The notes beneath the pieces are model-generated. The model was not told the origin of the DNA and did not search any database. It was given only the letters and a program-made list of their open reading frames with translations. Below, piece by piece: positions 33,568 through 42,590 of a stretch of DNA of 64,000 bases. The first letter of the stretch is position 1. Every line of letters starts with the position of its first letter. Origin of the DNA: Nonomuraea fuscirosea (GTDB lineage: Bacteria; Actinomycetota; Actinomycetes; Streptosporangiales; Streptosporangiaceae); assembly GCF_003001935.1 (NCBI RefSeq), contig NZ_PVNG01000001.1, forward strand, positions 310,001-374,000, written 5' to 3'. Both the position numbers and the translations under genes were made by a program.

Positions 33568-35064
33568 TCAGGCGGACGAGATCCGGTCGAGCACGGCCCG
33601 TGTCGCGGGCAGGGCGCGGTCCCTGTCCCGCCCGACCAGGCCGATCCTGGTCCGCCGGTCCAGCAGGTCGCCCTCGTCGAGCGCCCCCTCGTGCAGCAGG
33701 GACCAGAGCAGGTCGCCCTCGGTGAGGCCGAGCCCGACCTCCTCCGGGTGTCTCTTGACGAGCTCGTGCACGGCTCCGGCCTCCGCGCCGTAGCGCTCGG
33801 CCAGGCTCGCCGGCACCCCGGACGGCACCGGGCCCGCTCCCACGAGCGGGATCTTGCGGGTGCGGCACCGTCCGGCCCGGAGGTTCCCGTACGAGATCGC
33901 TCGATCCACCGCGTCCTCGGCCATGCGCCGATATGTCGTCAGCTTGCCTCCCACGACGGTCACCACGCCGCCGTCCGTGAGCACCGCGTGCCTCCTGGAC
34001 AGGTCGGCCGTCCTCCCGTCGGCTGCCAGAAGGGGCCTGAGGCCCGCGTAGACGCCCGCGACCGCCTCTCTGGTCACCGGAACCTCAAGAACCCCGTTCA
34101 GCACCTCCAGAAGCGCTCTGACGTCCTTCTCGGGCGCCTCGGGCACATCGGGGACCGGTCCGTCCACCGGCTCGTCCGTCAGCCCGACGTGGACGCGGCC
34201 GTCGCGCTGCGGCAGCACGAGCGCGAACCGGTTGCTCTCGCCGGGGATCGGCAGGTGCATGCCCGCGATCTGCCCCGGCAGCGTGCCGGGTCCGAGCACC
34301 AGGTGCGTGCCGCGGGACGGGCGCAGCTCCACCGCCGGGTCGAGCGTGCCCGCCCACACCCCGGTGGCGTTGATCACCACCCTGGCGCGGATCGTGAACT
34401 CCTCGCCGGTCAGCTCGTCGCGCACGTCCGCGCCCCCGCCGGTCAGCCGCAGCGCACGGCACCTGGTCAGCACGCGGGCGCCGTGCCCGGCGGCGGTCCG
34501 CGCCACGGCCACCACGAGGCGGGCGTCGTCGAGCAGCCGCCCGTCCCACGACAGCAGCGCGCCGCGCAGCCCGTCCACGGCCAGCACGGGCGACAGCGTG
34601 TGGGCGCGGGCCGCGCTCAGCCGGGACGGGCCCGGCAGGAGGCGGCGGGAGGTGCGCGCGGCGGCCCGCAGCCCGTCGCCGAGCCGGTAGCCGGCCATCA
34701 CCAGCGCCGCCTGCCCGCGCGACACCGCCCGGGTCAGCGGCAGCAGGTACGGATGCGCCTTCACCAGGTGCGGAGCCGTCCTGCGGAGCAGGATCCCGCG
34801 CTCGACCGCGCTCTCGTACGCGACGTCCACCTGCCCCTTGGCCAGATAGCGCAGCCCGCCGTGCGCCATCTTGGAGCTCCACCTGGACGTGCCGAACGCC
34901 AGGTCGTGCGCGTCGATCGCCGCTACGCTCAGCCCTCGTGAGGCGGCATCGAGCGCGGCGCCCGCGCCCGTCGCGCCCAGCCCCACCACCAGCACGTCCA
35001 CCCGTTCGCCGGCCACCCGGCGCAGCTCCAGGGACCTTCTTGCGGCGTTCAGCGAGCTATCCAA
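33568..35064 (-). CDS. glpD: FAD-dependent glycerol-3-phosphate dehydrogenase
   Basis: This 498-residue flavoprotein oxidises glycerol 3-phosphate to dihydroxyacetone phosphate at the membrane. It has an FAD dinucleotide fold (VDVLVVGLGATGAGAALDA, residues 22-40), the GlpD motif SSKMAHGGLRYLAKGQ (about 63), and a substrate domain with GGKLTTYRRMAEDAVD (about 375). The TTG start at 35064 overlaps the TetR stop by 8 bp, so translation is coupled. It lies next to a divergent alkyl-DHAP-synthase-like gene, both acting around DHAP. Confidence 0.93.
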   Translation of the reverse strand: MDSSLNAARRSLELRRVAGERVDVLVVGLGATGAGAALDAASRGLSVAAIDAHDLAFGTSRWSSKMAHGGLRYLAKGQVDVAYESAVERGILLRRTAPHLVKAHPYLLPLTRAVSRGQAALVMAGYRLGDGLRAAARTSRRLLPGPSRLSAARAHTLSPVLAVDGLRGALLSWDGRLLDDARLVVAVARTAAGHGARVLTRCRALRLTGGGADVRDELTGEEFTIRARVVINATGVWAGTLDPAVELRPSRGTHLVLGPGTLPGQIAGMHLPIPGESNRFALVLPQRDGRVHVGLTDEPVDGPVPDVPEAPEKDVRALLEVLNGVLEVPVTREAVAGVYAGLRPLLAADGRTADLSRRHAVLTDGGVVTVVGGKLTTYRRMAEDAVDRAISYGNLRAGRCRTRKIPLVGAGPVPSGVPASLAERYGAEAGAVHELVKRHPEEVGLGLTEGDLLWSLLHEGALDEGDLLDRRTRIGLVGRDRDRALPATRAVLDRISSA

Positions 35065-35566
35065 GGTAGGCCTCCAGCAGGGCGGCGAGCTCGTCGTCGA
35101 GCTCGTCGAGCGTCACGGGGTCGAGCATGGTCGGGGCGGACAGCAGGAACGACTGGGCGACCAGCAGCACCGCCCTGGCCCTGCGCGCGTCGCCGACCAC
35201 CGGCTCCAGCACCTCCAGCACCGCCTCGTGGGTGGCGCCGCGCCGGTCGAGCAGGTACGGCACGAGCAGTTCAGGGTCCGCCTCCACGATCTTGCGCCAC
35301 AGCGGGTGACCGCGCAGCCCTCTGACGCCCGACACGACCGCGCGTACCGGGTCGGAGGTGTCCAGCCCCTCCACCACCCGTACCCATTCCCTGGTCATCA
35401 CGTCGGCCACCAGCGTGCGCACGTCGGGCCAGCGGCGGTAGAGCGTCATCCGCGACACCCCCGCCCTGCGCGCCACGTCCGTGAGCGTCGTCCTGCGCAC
35501 CCCGTAGGCGAGCACGCAGTCGCGGGCCGCGTCCAGAACCTCGTCGTTGTGACGAATCGACGTCAT
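35057..35566 (-). CDS. TetR-family regulator
   Basis: This 169-residue repressor has a helix-turn-helix (residues 26-45; TTLTDVARRAGVSRMTLYRR). It forms an operon with glpD, and its start lies about 30 bp from the divergent FAD oxidase gene. GTCAC...GTGAC (within 35571-35589) is a possible short operator. It probably controls both glycerolipid genes; the ligand is unknown. Confidence 0.9.
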   Translation of the reverse strand: MTSIRHNDEVLDAARDCVLAYGVRRTTLTDVARRAGVSRMTLYRRWPDVRTLVADVMTREWVRVVEGLDTSDPVRAVVSGVRGLRGHPLWRKIVEADPELLVPYLLDRRGATHEAVLEVLEPVVGDARRARAVLLVAQSFLLSAPTMLDPVTLDELDDELAALLEAYLG

Positions 35567-35597
35567 GTGTCACAGTGTATGCGTGACTGGAGAACCG

Positions 35598-37271
35598 ATG
35601 CTGTGGTCCGGCTGGGGCGACCCCGCCCAGGCGCGCGAGCTCCCCGAGAGCGTCCGCGGGCTGCTGCGCGACCTGCTCGGCGTGCGCGCGCCCGCCACCC
35701 CCGCCGCCGGCCTGGAGTCGGTGCGGCTCGCGCCGGTCGCCCTGCCCGAGCCGCTGCTCGGCGCGCTGGCCGAGATCGCCGGAGCCGGGCACGTGCGGAC
35801 CGGACACGAGGACCGCGTCCGGCACACGCGCGGCAAGTCCACCCCCGACCTGCTGCTCATGCGCGCCGGCGACGGCTCGGCGGCACCCGACGCGGTCGTG
35901 CTGCCCGGCTCGCACGAGGAGGTGGCCGAGCTGCTGCGGCTCTGCTCGCGGGAGCGGATCGCGGTCGTGCCCTTCGGCGGCGGCACCTCGGTCGTCGGCG
36001 GGCTCGCCGCCGCGCGTTCCGGCTTCACCGGGGTGATCGCGCTCGACCTCGGCCGGCTCGACCGGCTGCGGTCGGTGGACACCGAGTCGATGGTGGCCGA
36101 GTTCGAGCCGGGGGTGCGCGCTCCCGACGCCGAGCGGCTGCTGGCCGGGCACGGGCTGACCCTCGGTCACTTCCCCCAGTCGTATGAGTACGCCACGCTC
36201 GGCGGCTTCGCCGCGGCCCGCTCCAGCGGCCAGGCCTCCGCCGGCTACGGGCGCTTCGACGACATGGTCGTCGGCCTCACCCTGGCCACCCCGTCGGGCA
36301 CCCTCGACCTCGGCCGGGCCCCCAAGTCGGCGGCCGGGCCCGACCTGCGCCAGCTCGTGCTCGGCTCGGAGGGCGCCTTCGGGGTCATCACGTCGCTGCG
36401 GCTGCGCGTGCGGCGGTCGCCGGCCGAGCGCCGCTACGAGGGCTGGCGGTTCCCGTCCTTCACGGCCGGCTCCGCCGCCGTGCGGGCGCTCGCCCAGGAG
36501 GGGCCGCTGCCGGCGGTGCTCCGGCTCTCGGACGAGACCGAGACCCTGATCGGCCTGGCCAAGCCCGACTCGATCGGCTCAGGCGGCTCCGGCGCCTCGG
36601 GCGGCACCGGCGGCTCGGGCGGCTCGGGCGGCTCGGGTGGGTCGGGCGCGCCGGATGATCCCGGCGGTTCGGGTGGATCGGGCGGTTCCGGGTGTCTGTT
36701 GATCGCCGGGTATGAAGGGGCAGCGATCGGGCAGCGGCATGCCGCCGCCTCGGCCGTGCTGGCGCGGATGGGCGGGGAGCCGCTCGGGCCCGAGCCTGGG
36801 CGGGCGTGGGAGCACGGCCGCTTCTCCGCGCCGTACCTGCGCGACTCCCTGCTCGCGGCCGGAGCCACCGTGGAGACGCTGGAGACGGCCGGGTTCTGGG
36901 CGAACCTGCCCCGGCTCTACGACGCGGTCAGGCTCGCGCTGCTCGGCGCGCTGGATCCGGCGCACCCGCCGCTCGTCATGTGCCACATCTCGCACGTGTA
37001 CGAGACCGGCGCCTCGCTTTACTTCACCGTCGTCACCCCGCAGGACGCCAACCCCGTCGCGCAGTGGGAGCGGGCCAAGACGGCGGTGAACGCGGCCATC
37101 GTCGAGGCGGGCGGCACCATCACCCACCACCACGGGGTGGGCCGCGACCACCGCGACGCGTACGGCGCCGAGATCGGCCCGCTCGGCGCGGCCGTCCTGC
37201 GCGCGGTCAAGGCCGAGCTCGACCCGGCCGGCATCCTCAACCCCGGCGCCCTCATCCCCCCGCCGCCGTAG
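35598..37271 (+). CDS. FAD-binding oxidase, alkyl-DHAP synthase-like
   Basis: This 557-residue VAO/PCMH flavoprotein has the FAD loop PFGGGTSVVGG (about residue 120). SYEYATLGGFAAARSSGQAS (about 194) is typical of alkyldihydroxyacetonephosphate synthase. The C-terminal HHHGVGRDH (about 511) is the active-site His motif. Ether-lipid or plasmalogen-like synthesis is the family role; the bacterial activity is inferred. Residues about 327-365 are a Gly-Ser-rich insert absent from the domain pattern. ATG 35598 has a GGAGA site; upstream starts (35565, 35583) lie in the promoter shared with TetR. Confidence 0.87.
   Translation: MLWSGWGDPAQARELPESVRGLLRDLLGVRAPATPAAGLESVRLAPVALPEPLLGALAEIAGAGHVRTGHEDRVRHTRGKSTPDLLLMRAGDGSAAPDAVVLPGSHEEVAELLRLCSRERIAVVPFGGGTSVVGGLAAARSGFTGVIALDLGRLDRLRSVDTESMVAEFEPGVRAPDAERLLAGHGLTLGHFPQSYEYATLGGFAAARSSGQASAGYGRFDDMVVGLTLATPSGTLDLGRAPKSAAGPDLRQLVLGSEGAFGVITSLRLRVRRSPAERRYEGWRFPSFTAGSAAVRALAQEGPLPAVLRLSDETETLIGLAKPDSIGSGGSGASGGTGGSGGSGGSGGSGAPDDPGGSGGSGGSGCLLIAGYEGAAIGQRHAAASAVLARMGGEPLGPEPGRAWEHGRFSAPYLRDSLLAAGATVETLETAGFWANLPRLYDAVRLALLGALDPAHPPLVMCHISHVYETGASLYFTVVTPQDANPVAQWERAKTAVNAAIVEAGGTITHHHGVGRDHRDAYGAEIGPLGAAVLRAVKAELDPAGILNPGALIPPPP
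36576..36692. repeat. in-frame GGCTCGGGC-type repeat coding (Gly-Gly-Ser)n
   Basis: About 115 bp of 9-bp units code for GGS/GGT repeats with an APDDP interruption. They sit inside the flavoprotein gene between the FAD domain and the cap domain. This looks like recent slippage in a surface loop. Confidence 0.85.
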
Positions 37272-37342
37272 TTCGGGCCCGCGTCCGCATCCCCGTGCTG
37301 CCGTGGTTCCGGCCCGGGCCCGCGAACGGTCTCCTGGGCGGT

Positions 37343-37756
37343 TCAGTCGGTCCTGGGGACCTGTTCGGCCTCGGCCATGGTGGCGGCGGCCTCGCTGTAG
37401 CGGTGCAGGGCCTCAAGCGCCGTGGCCAGGCAGACCAGCGAGAGCACCAGGGGGCCGCCGCCGATCGGGCGGGCGACGGCCACCGCCTCCTGCGCGAGCG
37501 GCAGCGCCTCGGTCGCCCGGCCCCACCGCAGTTGCAGCTTGGCGGTCGTGCGCAGGCAGCGGGCGAGCAGTTCGGTGTACTCGCCGGGGGACTTCCGGGC
37601 CAGCGCCCTGCTCCTCGCGATCGCCTGGCTGGCGCTGTCCAGGGCGGCGCTGCCGCTCCAGCGCGGCCGGGTCTGGGCGAAGGCGAGCAGACCGACGATG
37701 GCGTCCATTTCCGAAGTGCCCTTCCGGGTCGCGTCGTCCGGGCCGTTACGCGTCAT
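37343..37756 (-). CDS. TPR-like helical protein, unknown function
   Basis: This 137-residue protein is of helical hairpins: LDSASQAIARSRALARKSPG, then LARCLRTTAKLQLRWGRATE and LSLVCLATALEALHRYSEAA. The Ala/Leu spacing is that of tetratricopeptide repeats. It probably mediates protein contacts. ATG 37756 has an AGGGAGG site; ATG 37708 is a shorter option. Function unknown. Confidence 0.7.
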   Translation of the reverse strand: MTRNGPDDATRKGTSEMDAIVGLLAFAQTRPRWSGSAALDSASQAIARSRALARKSPGEYTELLARCLRTTAKLQLRWGRATEALPLAQEAVAVARPIGGGPLVLSLVCLATALEALHRYSEAAATMAEAEQVPRTD

Positions 37757-37858
37757 GGGAGCCTCCCTGGGCGGTCCCAACCGCTTGCTTGGGGGGTGAG
37801 GCTACACCATTGCGCACCTTGTGTGTTCCTTACGGTACGGAGCGTTCAGGATGCGCGA

Positions 37859-39391
37859 ATGGTAGATCACCGTAAAGATGTGGTCATGGTGGAAGTTGCG
37901 GCCGAACGCGGAAAGCAGTCGTCGTCCCGGATCTCCGAGGAGGGGGCCGGCTGGGCCTGTGCGCAGACGGGGACGTTCGCGCAGCTCAGACCGGATCGCC
38001 GTGGTTTCTCCTGGCTCAATTTAGGGACGCTCTGGCGCTCGCGCAACGAGATCCTCGCGGGATTGTTCGGTGATCCTTCCGGACAGGTCCGGGCGCGCTG
38101 GGTGGAGGCGCAGGAAGCGCGGGGCATTGACCAGGAATTTCGCATCAAGCCGCCGGTGGGGGGAGATTTCACTTTCCTGTTGCTGGGCGATACGGGTGAG
38201 GGAGACGCGTCGCAGTACTCCGTTGTTCCGGGCCTGCTGAAAATAGGGGAAAAGACGTCCTTCGCGGTCATCGCCAGCGACGTGATCTATCCGACGGGAT
38301 CGGGCAACGAATACGGCGACAAGTTCTTCCGCCCGTACCAGGGCTATGACGCCCCGATCTACGCCATCCCCGGCAACCACGACTGGTACGACGGGCTCGG
38401 CGGCTTCATGCGCGTCTTCTGCGACGCACCGCAGCTGAAGCCGAAGCCGGACCGGGGGCTGCGCGGGGTGCTGTGGCGCAAGCCGGAGACGATCGACGAG
38501 GCCGCGCTGGCCGAGGCGCGCAAGCTGCGGGGCAGGACGTCGCAGCAAGCGGGCCCGCCGGCGGCGCAGCCGGGGCCGTACTGGGTGATCGAGAGCGACA
38601 GCCTGCTGATCGTGGGCGTCGACACCGGCATCCGCAACGAGATCGACCGGGCCCAGACCGAGTGGCTGCGCCGCGTCTCCCGCGACCCGCGGCCGAAGAT
38701 CCTCGTCACCGGCAAGCCGATCTACACCGGCAACGAGTACAAGCCGTCGCGGCTGGAGGACGGCGGGACGATCGACGACATCGTGCGCGACCCGGCGCAC
38801 CGGTACGTCGCGGCCATCGGCGGCGACGTGCACAACTACCAGCGCTATCCGGTCAGGCTGGACGACGGCAGGGTGATCCAGTACGTCGTGACCGGAGGCG
38901 GCGGCGCGTTCATGCACGCCACCCACATCATCGACCGGGTCGACGTGGCCGGCGTGCACGAGGACGGCTTCAGGTGCTACCCGCTGCGCGGCGACTCGCT
39001 GTCCTTCTACAGCCAGCTCTACGCCAAGCGGCTGCGGATGAGGTGGCTCTACCTGACGCCGTCCGAGGCGGCCTGCATCATGTCGGAGCGCATCAGGAAC
39101 GAGCCGGTCAGGACGATGGCAGGGCCCGTGCGGATCACCCGGCGGATGCGGTGGGCGGCCCGGCTGCTGGGGGCCTGGCCGTGGCCGCTGCGGCTGCCGG
39201 TGGACAAGGTGTTCCACCGGTTCCTGTCCGAGCTGTCCGACTGGGACACGCCGCCGTTCTTCAAGCAGTTCCTGCACGTCACGGTCACCTCCGACGCGCT
39301 CACCCTGCGCTGCTTCGGGGCCACGGGGTGCCTGGCGCAGGAGCTGGAACCGCCGCTGGAGGACGAGGTGCGCATCCCGCTGACCGTGTGA
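37859..39391 (+). CDS. calcineurin-like metallophosphoesterase
   Basis: This 510-residue protein has the metallophosphoesterase motif series: FLLLGDTGEGD (about residue 109), VIASDVIYPTG, IPGNHDWYDG (about 170), and GGDVHNYQRYP (about 322), giving the two-metal site. A long helical C-terminal part (370-510) has no obvious membrane segment or signal peptide. The closest general type is acid phosphatase/phosphodiesterase; the substrate is unknown. ATG 37859 is used; ATG 37886 is an alternative. Confidence 0.87.
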   Translation: MVDHRKDVVMVEVAAERGKQSSSRISEEGAGWACAQTGTFAQLRPDRRGFSWLNLGTLWRSRNEILAGLFGDPSGQVRARWVEAQEARGIDQEFRIKPPVGGDFTFLLLGDTGEGDASQYSVVPGLLKIGEKTSFAVIASDVIYPTGSGNEYGDKFFRPYQGYDAPIYAIPGNHDWYDGLGGFMRVFCDAPQLKPKPDRGLRGVLWRKPETIDEAALAEARKLRGRTSQQAGPPAAQPGPYWVIESDSLLIVGVDTGIRNEIDRAQTEWLRRVSRDPRPKILVTGKPIYTGNEYKPSRLEDGGTIDDIVRDPAHRYVAAIGGDVHNYQRYPVRLDDGRVIQYVVTGGGGAFMHATHIIDRVDVAGVHEDGFRCYPLRGDSLSFYSQLYAKRLRMRWLYLTPSEAACIMSERIRNEPVRTMAGPVRITRRMRWAARLLGAWPWPLRLPVDKVFHRFLSELSDWDTPPFFKQFLHVTVTSDALTLRCFGATGCLAQELEPPLEDEVRIPLTV

Positions 39392-39440
39392 CGGCCACCT
39401 GGCGGCCGTTCTGTCGGAGGCGTTTGGCACTCTTGACCTC

Positions 39441-41105
39441 GTGTACGTCGTGGTCGCGGGGGAGAGGCTGCTGCCGGTCGGGGAGACGCCGGGTCCTCCC
39501 GCGGCCGGTCCCGCCGGCGGCCGGGCCGGCGTTCCCGACGGTGATTCCGCGGGTGGCCGGGCCGGTGATCTCGCCGAGGTGCCCGCCGGCGGTCCCGATG
39601 GGATGGCCGGGGTCGTGCGGGAGATCGAGGCGGCGCGGGGGCCCCGGTGGGTGTGGGCCGACACGCGGGAGGCGTACCCGCCGCTGCTGGAGCGCGGCGT
39701 GCGGGTGGCGCGCTGCCACGACCTCGCGCTCACCGAGGGGCTGCTGCTGGCCTTCGAGGGCCGCTACGGCGAGCCCCGCTCGGCCAGGGCCGCCCACGCC
39801 AGGCTGCACGGCCTGCCCGTGCCGGACGATCAGCCGGACGCGCCCGGCACGCTGTTCGCGCCCGAGCCGCTCGGCGCGGAGGCGGTCGCCGAGGTGCTGG
39901 CCGACCAGCTCGCGCGGATCGCCGCGCTGCCCGAGCCGGGCAGGTTCCGGCTGCTGGTGGCGGCCGAGTCGGCGGGAGCGCTCGTGGCGGCCGAGATGTC
40001 GCAGGCCGGCATGCCCTGGCGCCGTGACGTGCACGACGCGCTGCTGACCGAGTTGCTCGGGCCGCGTCCCGTCCACGGCATGCGCCCGGCCAAGCTGCAG
40101 GCGCTGGCCGACGAGGTGGCGGCGGCGTTCGGTCATCCGGTCAACCCCGACTCGGTGCAGCAGCTGGTCAAGGCGTTCAAGGGCGCGGGGGTGGCGCTGA
40201 AGACGACCCGGTCGTGGGAGCTGAAGCGGATCGACCATCCGGCGGTCGCGCCGCTGCTCGCCTACAAGGAGCTGGCCCGGCTGTTCAGCGCGCACGGGTG
40301 GGCGTGGGCCGACCAGTGGGTGCGCGGCGGGCGGTTCAGGCCCGAATACGTGGTGGGCGGGGTCGTGTCCGGGCGGTGGGCCACCAGCGGGGGAGGGGCG
40401 CTGCAGATCCCCAAGGTGATGCGGCGCGTGGTGATGGCCGACGACGGATGGGTGCTGGTCGTCGCCGACGCGGCGCAGCTGGAGCCCAGGGTGCTCGCCG
40501 CGATGGCCGGCGACGGGGGGCTGGCCAGGGCGGCCGGGGAGATCGACCTCTACTCCGCGCTGGCGCAGGCGTTCGGGGGCGAGCGCGACCACGCCAAGAT
40601 CGCGATGCTGTCCGCCATGTACGGCGGCACCAGCGGCGACGCCGCCAAACTGCTGGCCGTGATGCGCCAGCGCTTCCCGAAGGCCTACCAGTTCGTCGAG
40701 GACGCGGCCAAGGCGGGGGAGGAGGGCCGGATCGTCCGCTCCTGGCTGGGCCGCACCAGCCCGCCGCCGTCGGCGAAATGGAAGGAGCTGGTGTCCGGGC
40801 CCGAGGGTGCGCGCGCGGCCAGGGACCGGGGTCGCTTCACCCGCAACTTCGTGGTGCAGGGCACGGCGGCGGAGTGGGCGCTGGCGCTGCTGGCCGTGCT
40901 GCGCGGGCGGCTGCCCGAGCCGGCCCGGCTGGTGTTCTTCCAGCACGACGAGGTGATGGTGCACTGCCCGGCGGAGCAGGCGGGGGAGGTGATGGCGGCG
41001 GTGACCGAGTCGGCCGCCGAGGCGAGCCGGCTGCTGTTCGGGCAGACGCCGGTACGGTTCCCGATGGAGGCGGTCGCGGTCTCCTCCTATGCCGACGCCA
41101 AGTGA
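39441..41105 (+). CDS. family A DNA polymerase (bifunctional 3'-5' exonuclease/DNA polymerase type)
   Basis: This 554-residue PolA-like protein lacks the 5' nuclease domain. Polymerase motif A is VVADAAQLEPRVLA (about residue 338), motif B is RDHAKIAMLSAMYGGTSG (about 388) and motif C is FFQHDEVMVH (about 505), so the catalytic acids are present. The N-terminal part replaces the exonuclease domain and shows no convincing DEDD set; residues 18-55 are a Gly/Ala/Pro low-complexity insert. Homologues are widespread in actinomycetes as accessory polymerases, with a presumed repair role. The GTG start is at 39441. Confidence 0.9.
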   Translation: MYVVVAGERLLPVGETPGPPAAGPAGGRAGVPDGDSAGGRAGDLAEVPAGGPDGMAGVVREIEAARGPRWVWADTREAYPPLLERGVRVARCHDLALTEGLLLAFEGRYGEPRSARAAHARLHGLPVPDDQPDAPGTLFAPEPLGAEAVAEVLADQLARIAALPEPGRFRLLVAAESAGALVAAEMSQAGMPWRRDVHDALLTELLGPRPVHGMRPAKLQALADEVAAAFGHPVNPDSVQQLVKAFKGAGVALKTTRSWELKRIDHPAVAPLLAYKELARLFSAHGWAWADQWVRGGRFRPEYVVGGVVSGRWATSGGGALQIPKVMRRVVMADDGWVLVVADAAQLEPRVLAAMAGDGGLARAAGEIDLYSALAQAFGGERDHAKIAMLSAMYGGTSGDAAKLLAVMRQRFPKAYQFVEDAAKAGEEGRIVRSWLGRTSPPPSAKWKELVSGPEGARAARDRGRFTRNFVVQGTAAEWALALLAVLRGRLPEPARLVFFQHDEVMVHCPAEQAGEVMAAVTESAAEASRLLFGQTPVRFPMEAVAVSSYADAK

Positions 41106-41233
41106 CCCCTGGCAGCTGACCCGGACGCGGACCGGCCGCTCCGCCCAGAGCTAATGCCGGACGCGCGGAGCCGGCGGTCGAGGGTGGCGCGGCAAGAGCC
41201 GGGGGCTGGGTCGGGGGTGGGGCGGCGGCTGGG

Positions 41234-42511
41234 TCAGGGGACGTCGGGGGTGGGGTGGCGGCGGACGGCGACGAGCCACAGGCCGGCGGCGGCGACCATG
41301 ATGCCCACGACCAGGCCGAGCATGCCGTAGCCCAGCATGCCGACGATGGCCCCGGCGACGATCGTCCCGGTGGCGCCGCAGACGTTCATGATCAGGTCCG
41401 ACAGGCCCTGGACAGCGGGGCGGCCCTCCAGCGGGACCGACTCCGAGACGAGCGCGGAGCCGGCCACCAGGCCGCAGGACCAGCCGAGGCCGAGCAGCAC
41501 GAGCGCCGCCGTGACCTGCCACACCCGGTGCCCGGCCGTGCCGGCGAGGGCGGCGGCGCTCAGCAGCAGCGCCATGCCGAGCACCAGCACCGGCACCTTG
41601 CCCGCCTTGTCGGCCAGCCAGCCCACGACGGGCGACAGCACGTACATGCCGGCGATGTGCAGGCTGATCACGAGGCCGATGACGTCCAGGTTCGAGCCGT
41701 CGTGGTGGAGTTTGACCGGAGTCATCGACATGACGGAGACCATCGCCGTATGGCTGACCGCGATCATGACCAGGGCGCGGCGGGCCATCGGGGTCGTGCG
41801 CAGGGTCAGCCACGCGGTCCTGATCGTCCGGTTGCGTCCGGGGCCGGGGTCTTTGCTGCCGTTCACCTCGCGAGCCAGCGTGAGCGGGTCGGGGCGGAGG
41901 AAGCCGATGACGACGATCAGCGCCAGCGCGAAGGCGAGCGCCGCGAACGCGAACGGCCCCGCCTTCTCCACCAGCCCGAGCCGCATGCCGATCTGGTCGG
42001 CGGGCTTGGCCAGGTTCGGGCCGGCCACGGAGCCGATCGTGGAGGCCCAGACGACCAGCGACAGGTGCCGGGCCGCGCGGCCCTTGGGCGACAGGTCCGT
42101 GGCGGAGTAGCGGGACGCCAGGCTGGCCGCGCTGCCGCCGCCCACCAGGACCAGCCCGGCCAGCAGCAGCGGCCAGGAGCGCAGGCTGATCGCCAGCACC
42201 GAGATGGCGCATCCGGCCAGGGCCGCCAGGTACGCCAGCGACAGCCCGGCCCGGCGCCCGCCCTGGCCCGACGCCTTGGCCGTGGGCAGGGCCAGCAGCG
42301 CCGCGCCGAGCACGGTGGCGGTGCCGGCGAAGCCGCTGATCACCGTCGAGCCGGACAGTTCGTCGACGACGACCGAGCTGAGCGCGAGACCGACGGCCAC
42401 CCCCACCCCGCCCACGATCTGAGCTGCGGAGAGCACCACCAGGGTGCGGCGCTGGACGCGGGAGATCCGGTCAGAGGGGGAGACCGCGGGCTTCGTGGGG
42501 GCACTCGTCAC
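41234..42511 (-). CDS. MFS transporter, unknown substrate
   Basis: This 425-residue protein has about 12 hydrophobic helices. A typical MFS loop is seen in ALPTAKASGQGGRRAGLSLA (between helices 2 and 3), and GWLADKAGKVPVLVLGMALL is its second-half counterpart. Probably a drug or metabolite exporter. It is the last gene before a convergent polymerase; 41106-41233 holds nothing I can assign. Confidence 0.88.
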   Translation of the reverse strand: MTSAPTKPAVSPSDRISRVQRRTLVVLSAAQIVGGVGVAVGLALSSVVVDELSGSTVISGFAGTATVLGAALLALPTAKASGQGGRRAGLSLAYLAALAGCAISVLAISLRSWPLLLAGLVLVGGGSAASLASRYSATDLSPKGRAARHLSLVVWASTIGSVAGPNLAKPADQIGMRLGLVEKAGPFAFAALAFALALIVVIGFLRPDPLTLAREVNGSKDPGPGRNRTIRTAWLTLRTTPMARRALVMIAVSHTAMVSVMSMTPVKLHHDGSNLDVIGLVISLHIAGMYVLSPVVGWLADKAGKVPVLVLGMALLLSAAALAGTAGHRVWQVTAALVLLGLGWSCGLVAGSALVSESVPLEGRPAVQGLSDLIMNVCGATGTIVAGAIVGMLGYGMLGLVVGIMVAAAGLWLVAVRRHPTPDVP

Positions 42512-42590
42512 CCGTGAAGTCTCGCATAACCCCTAACTTCGCCCCAAAAAGGACGGTGAATAAATTTGATCGGGAAAGCGGCATTTTTCA

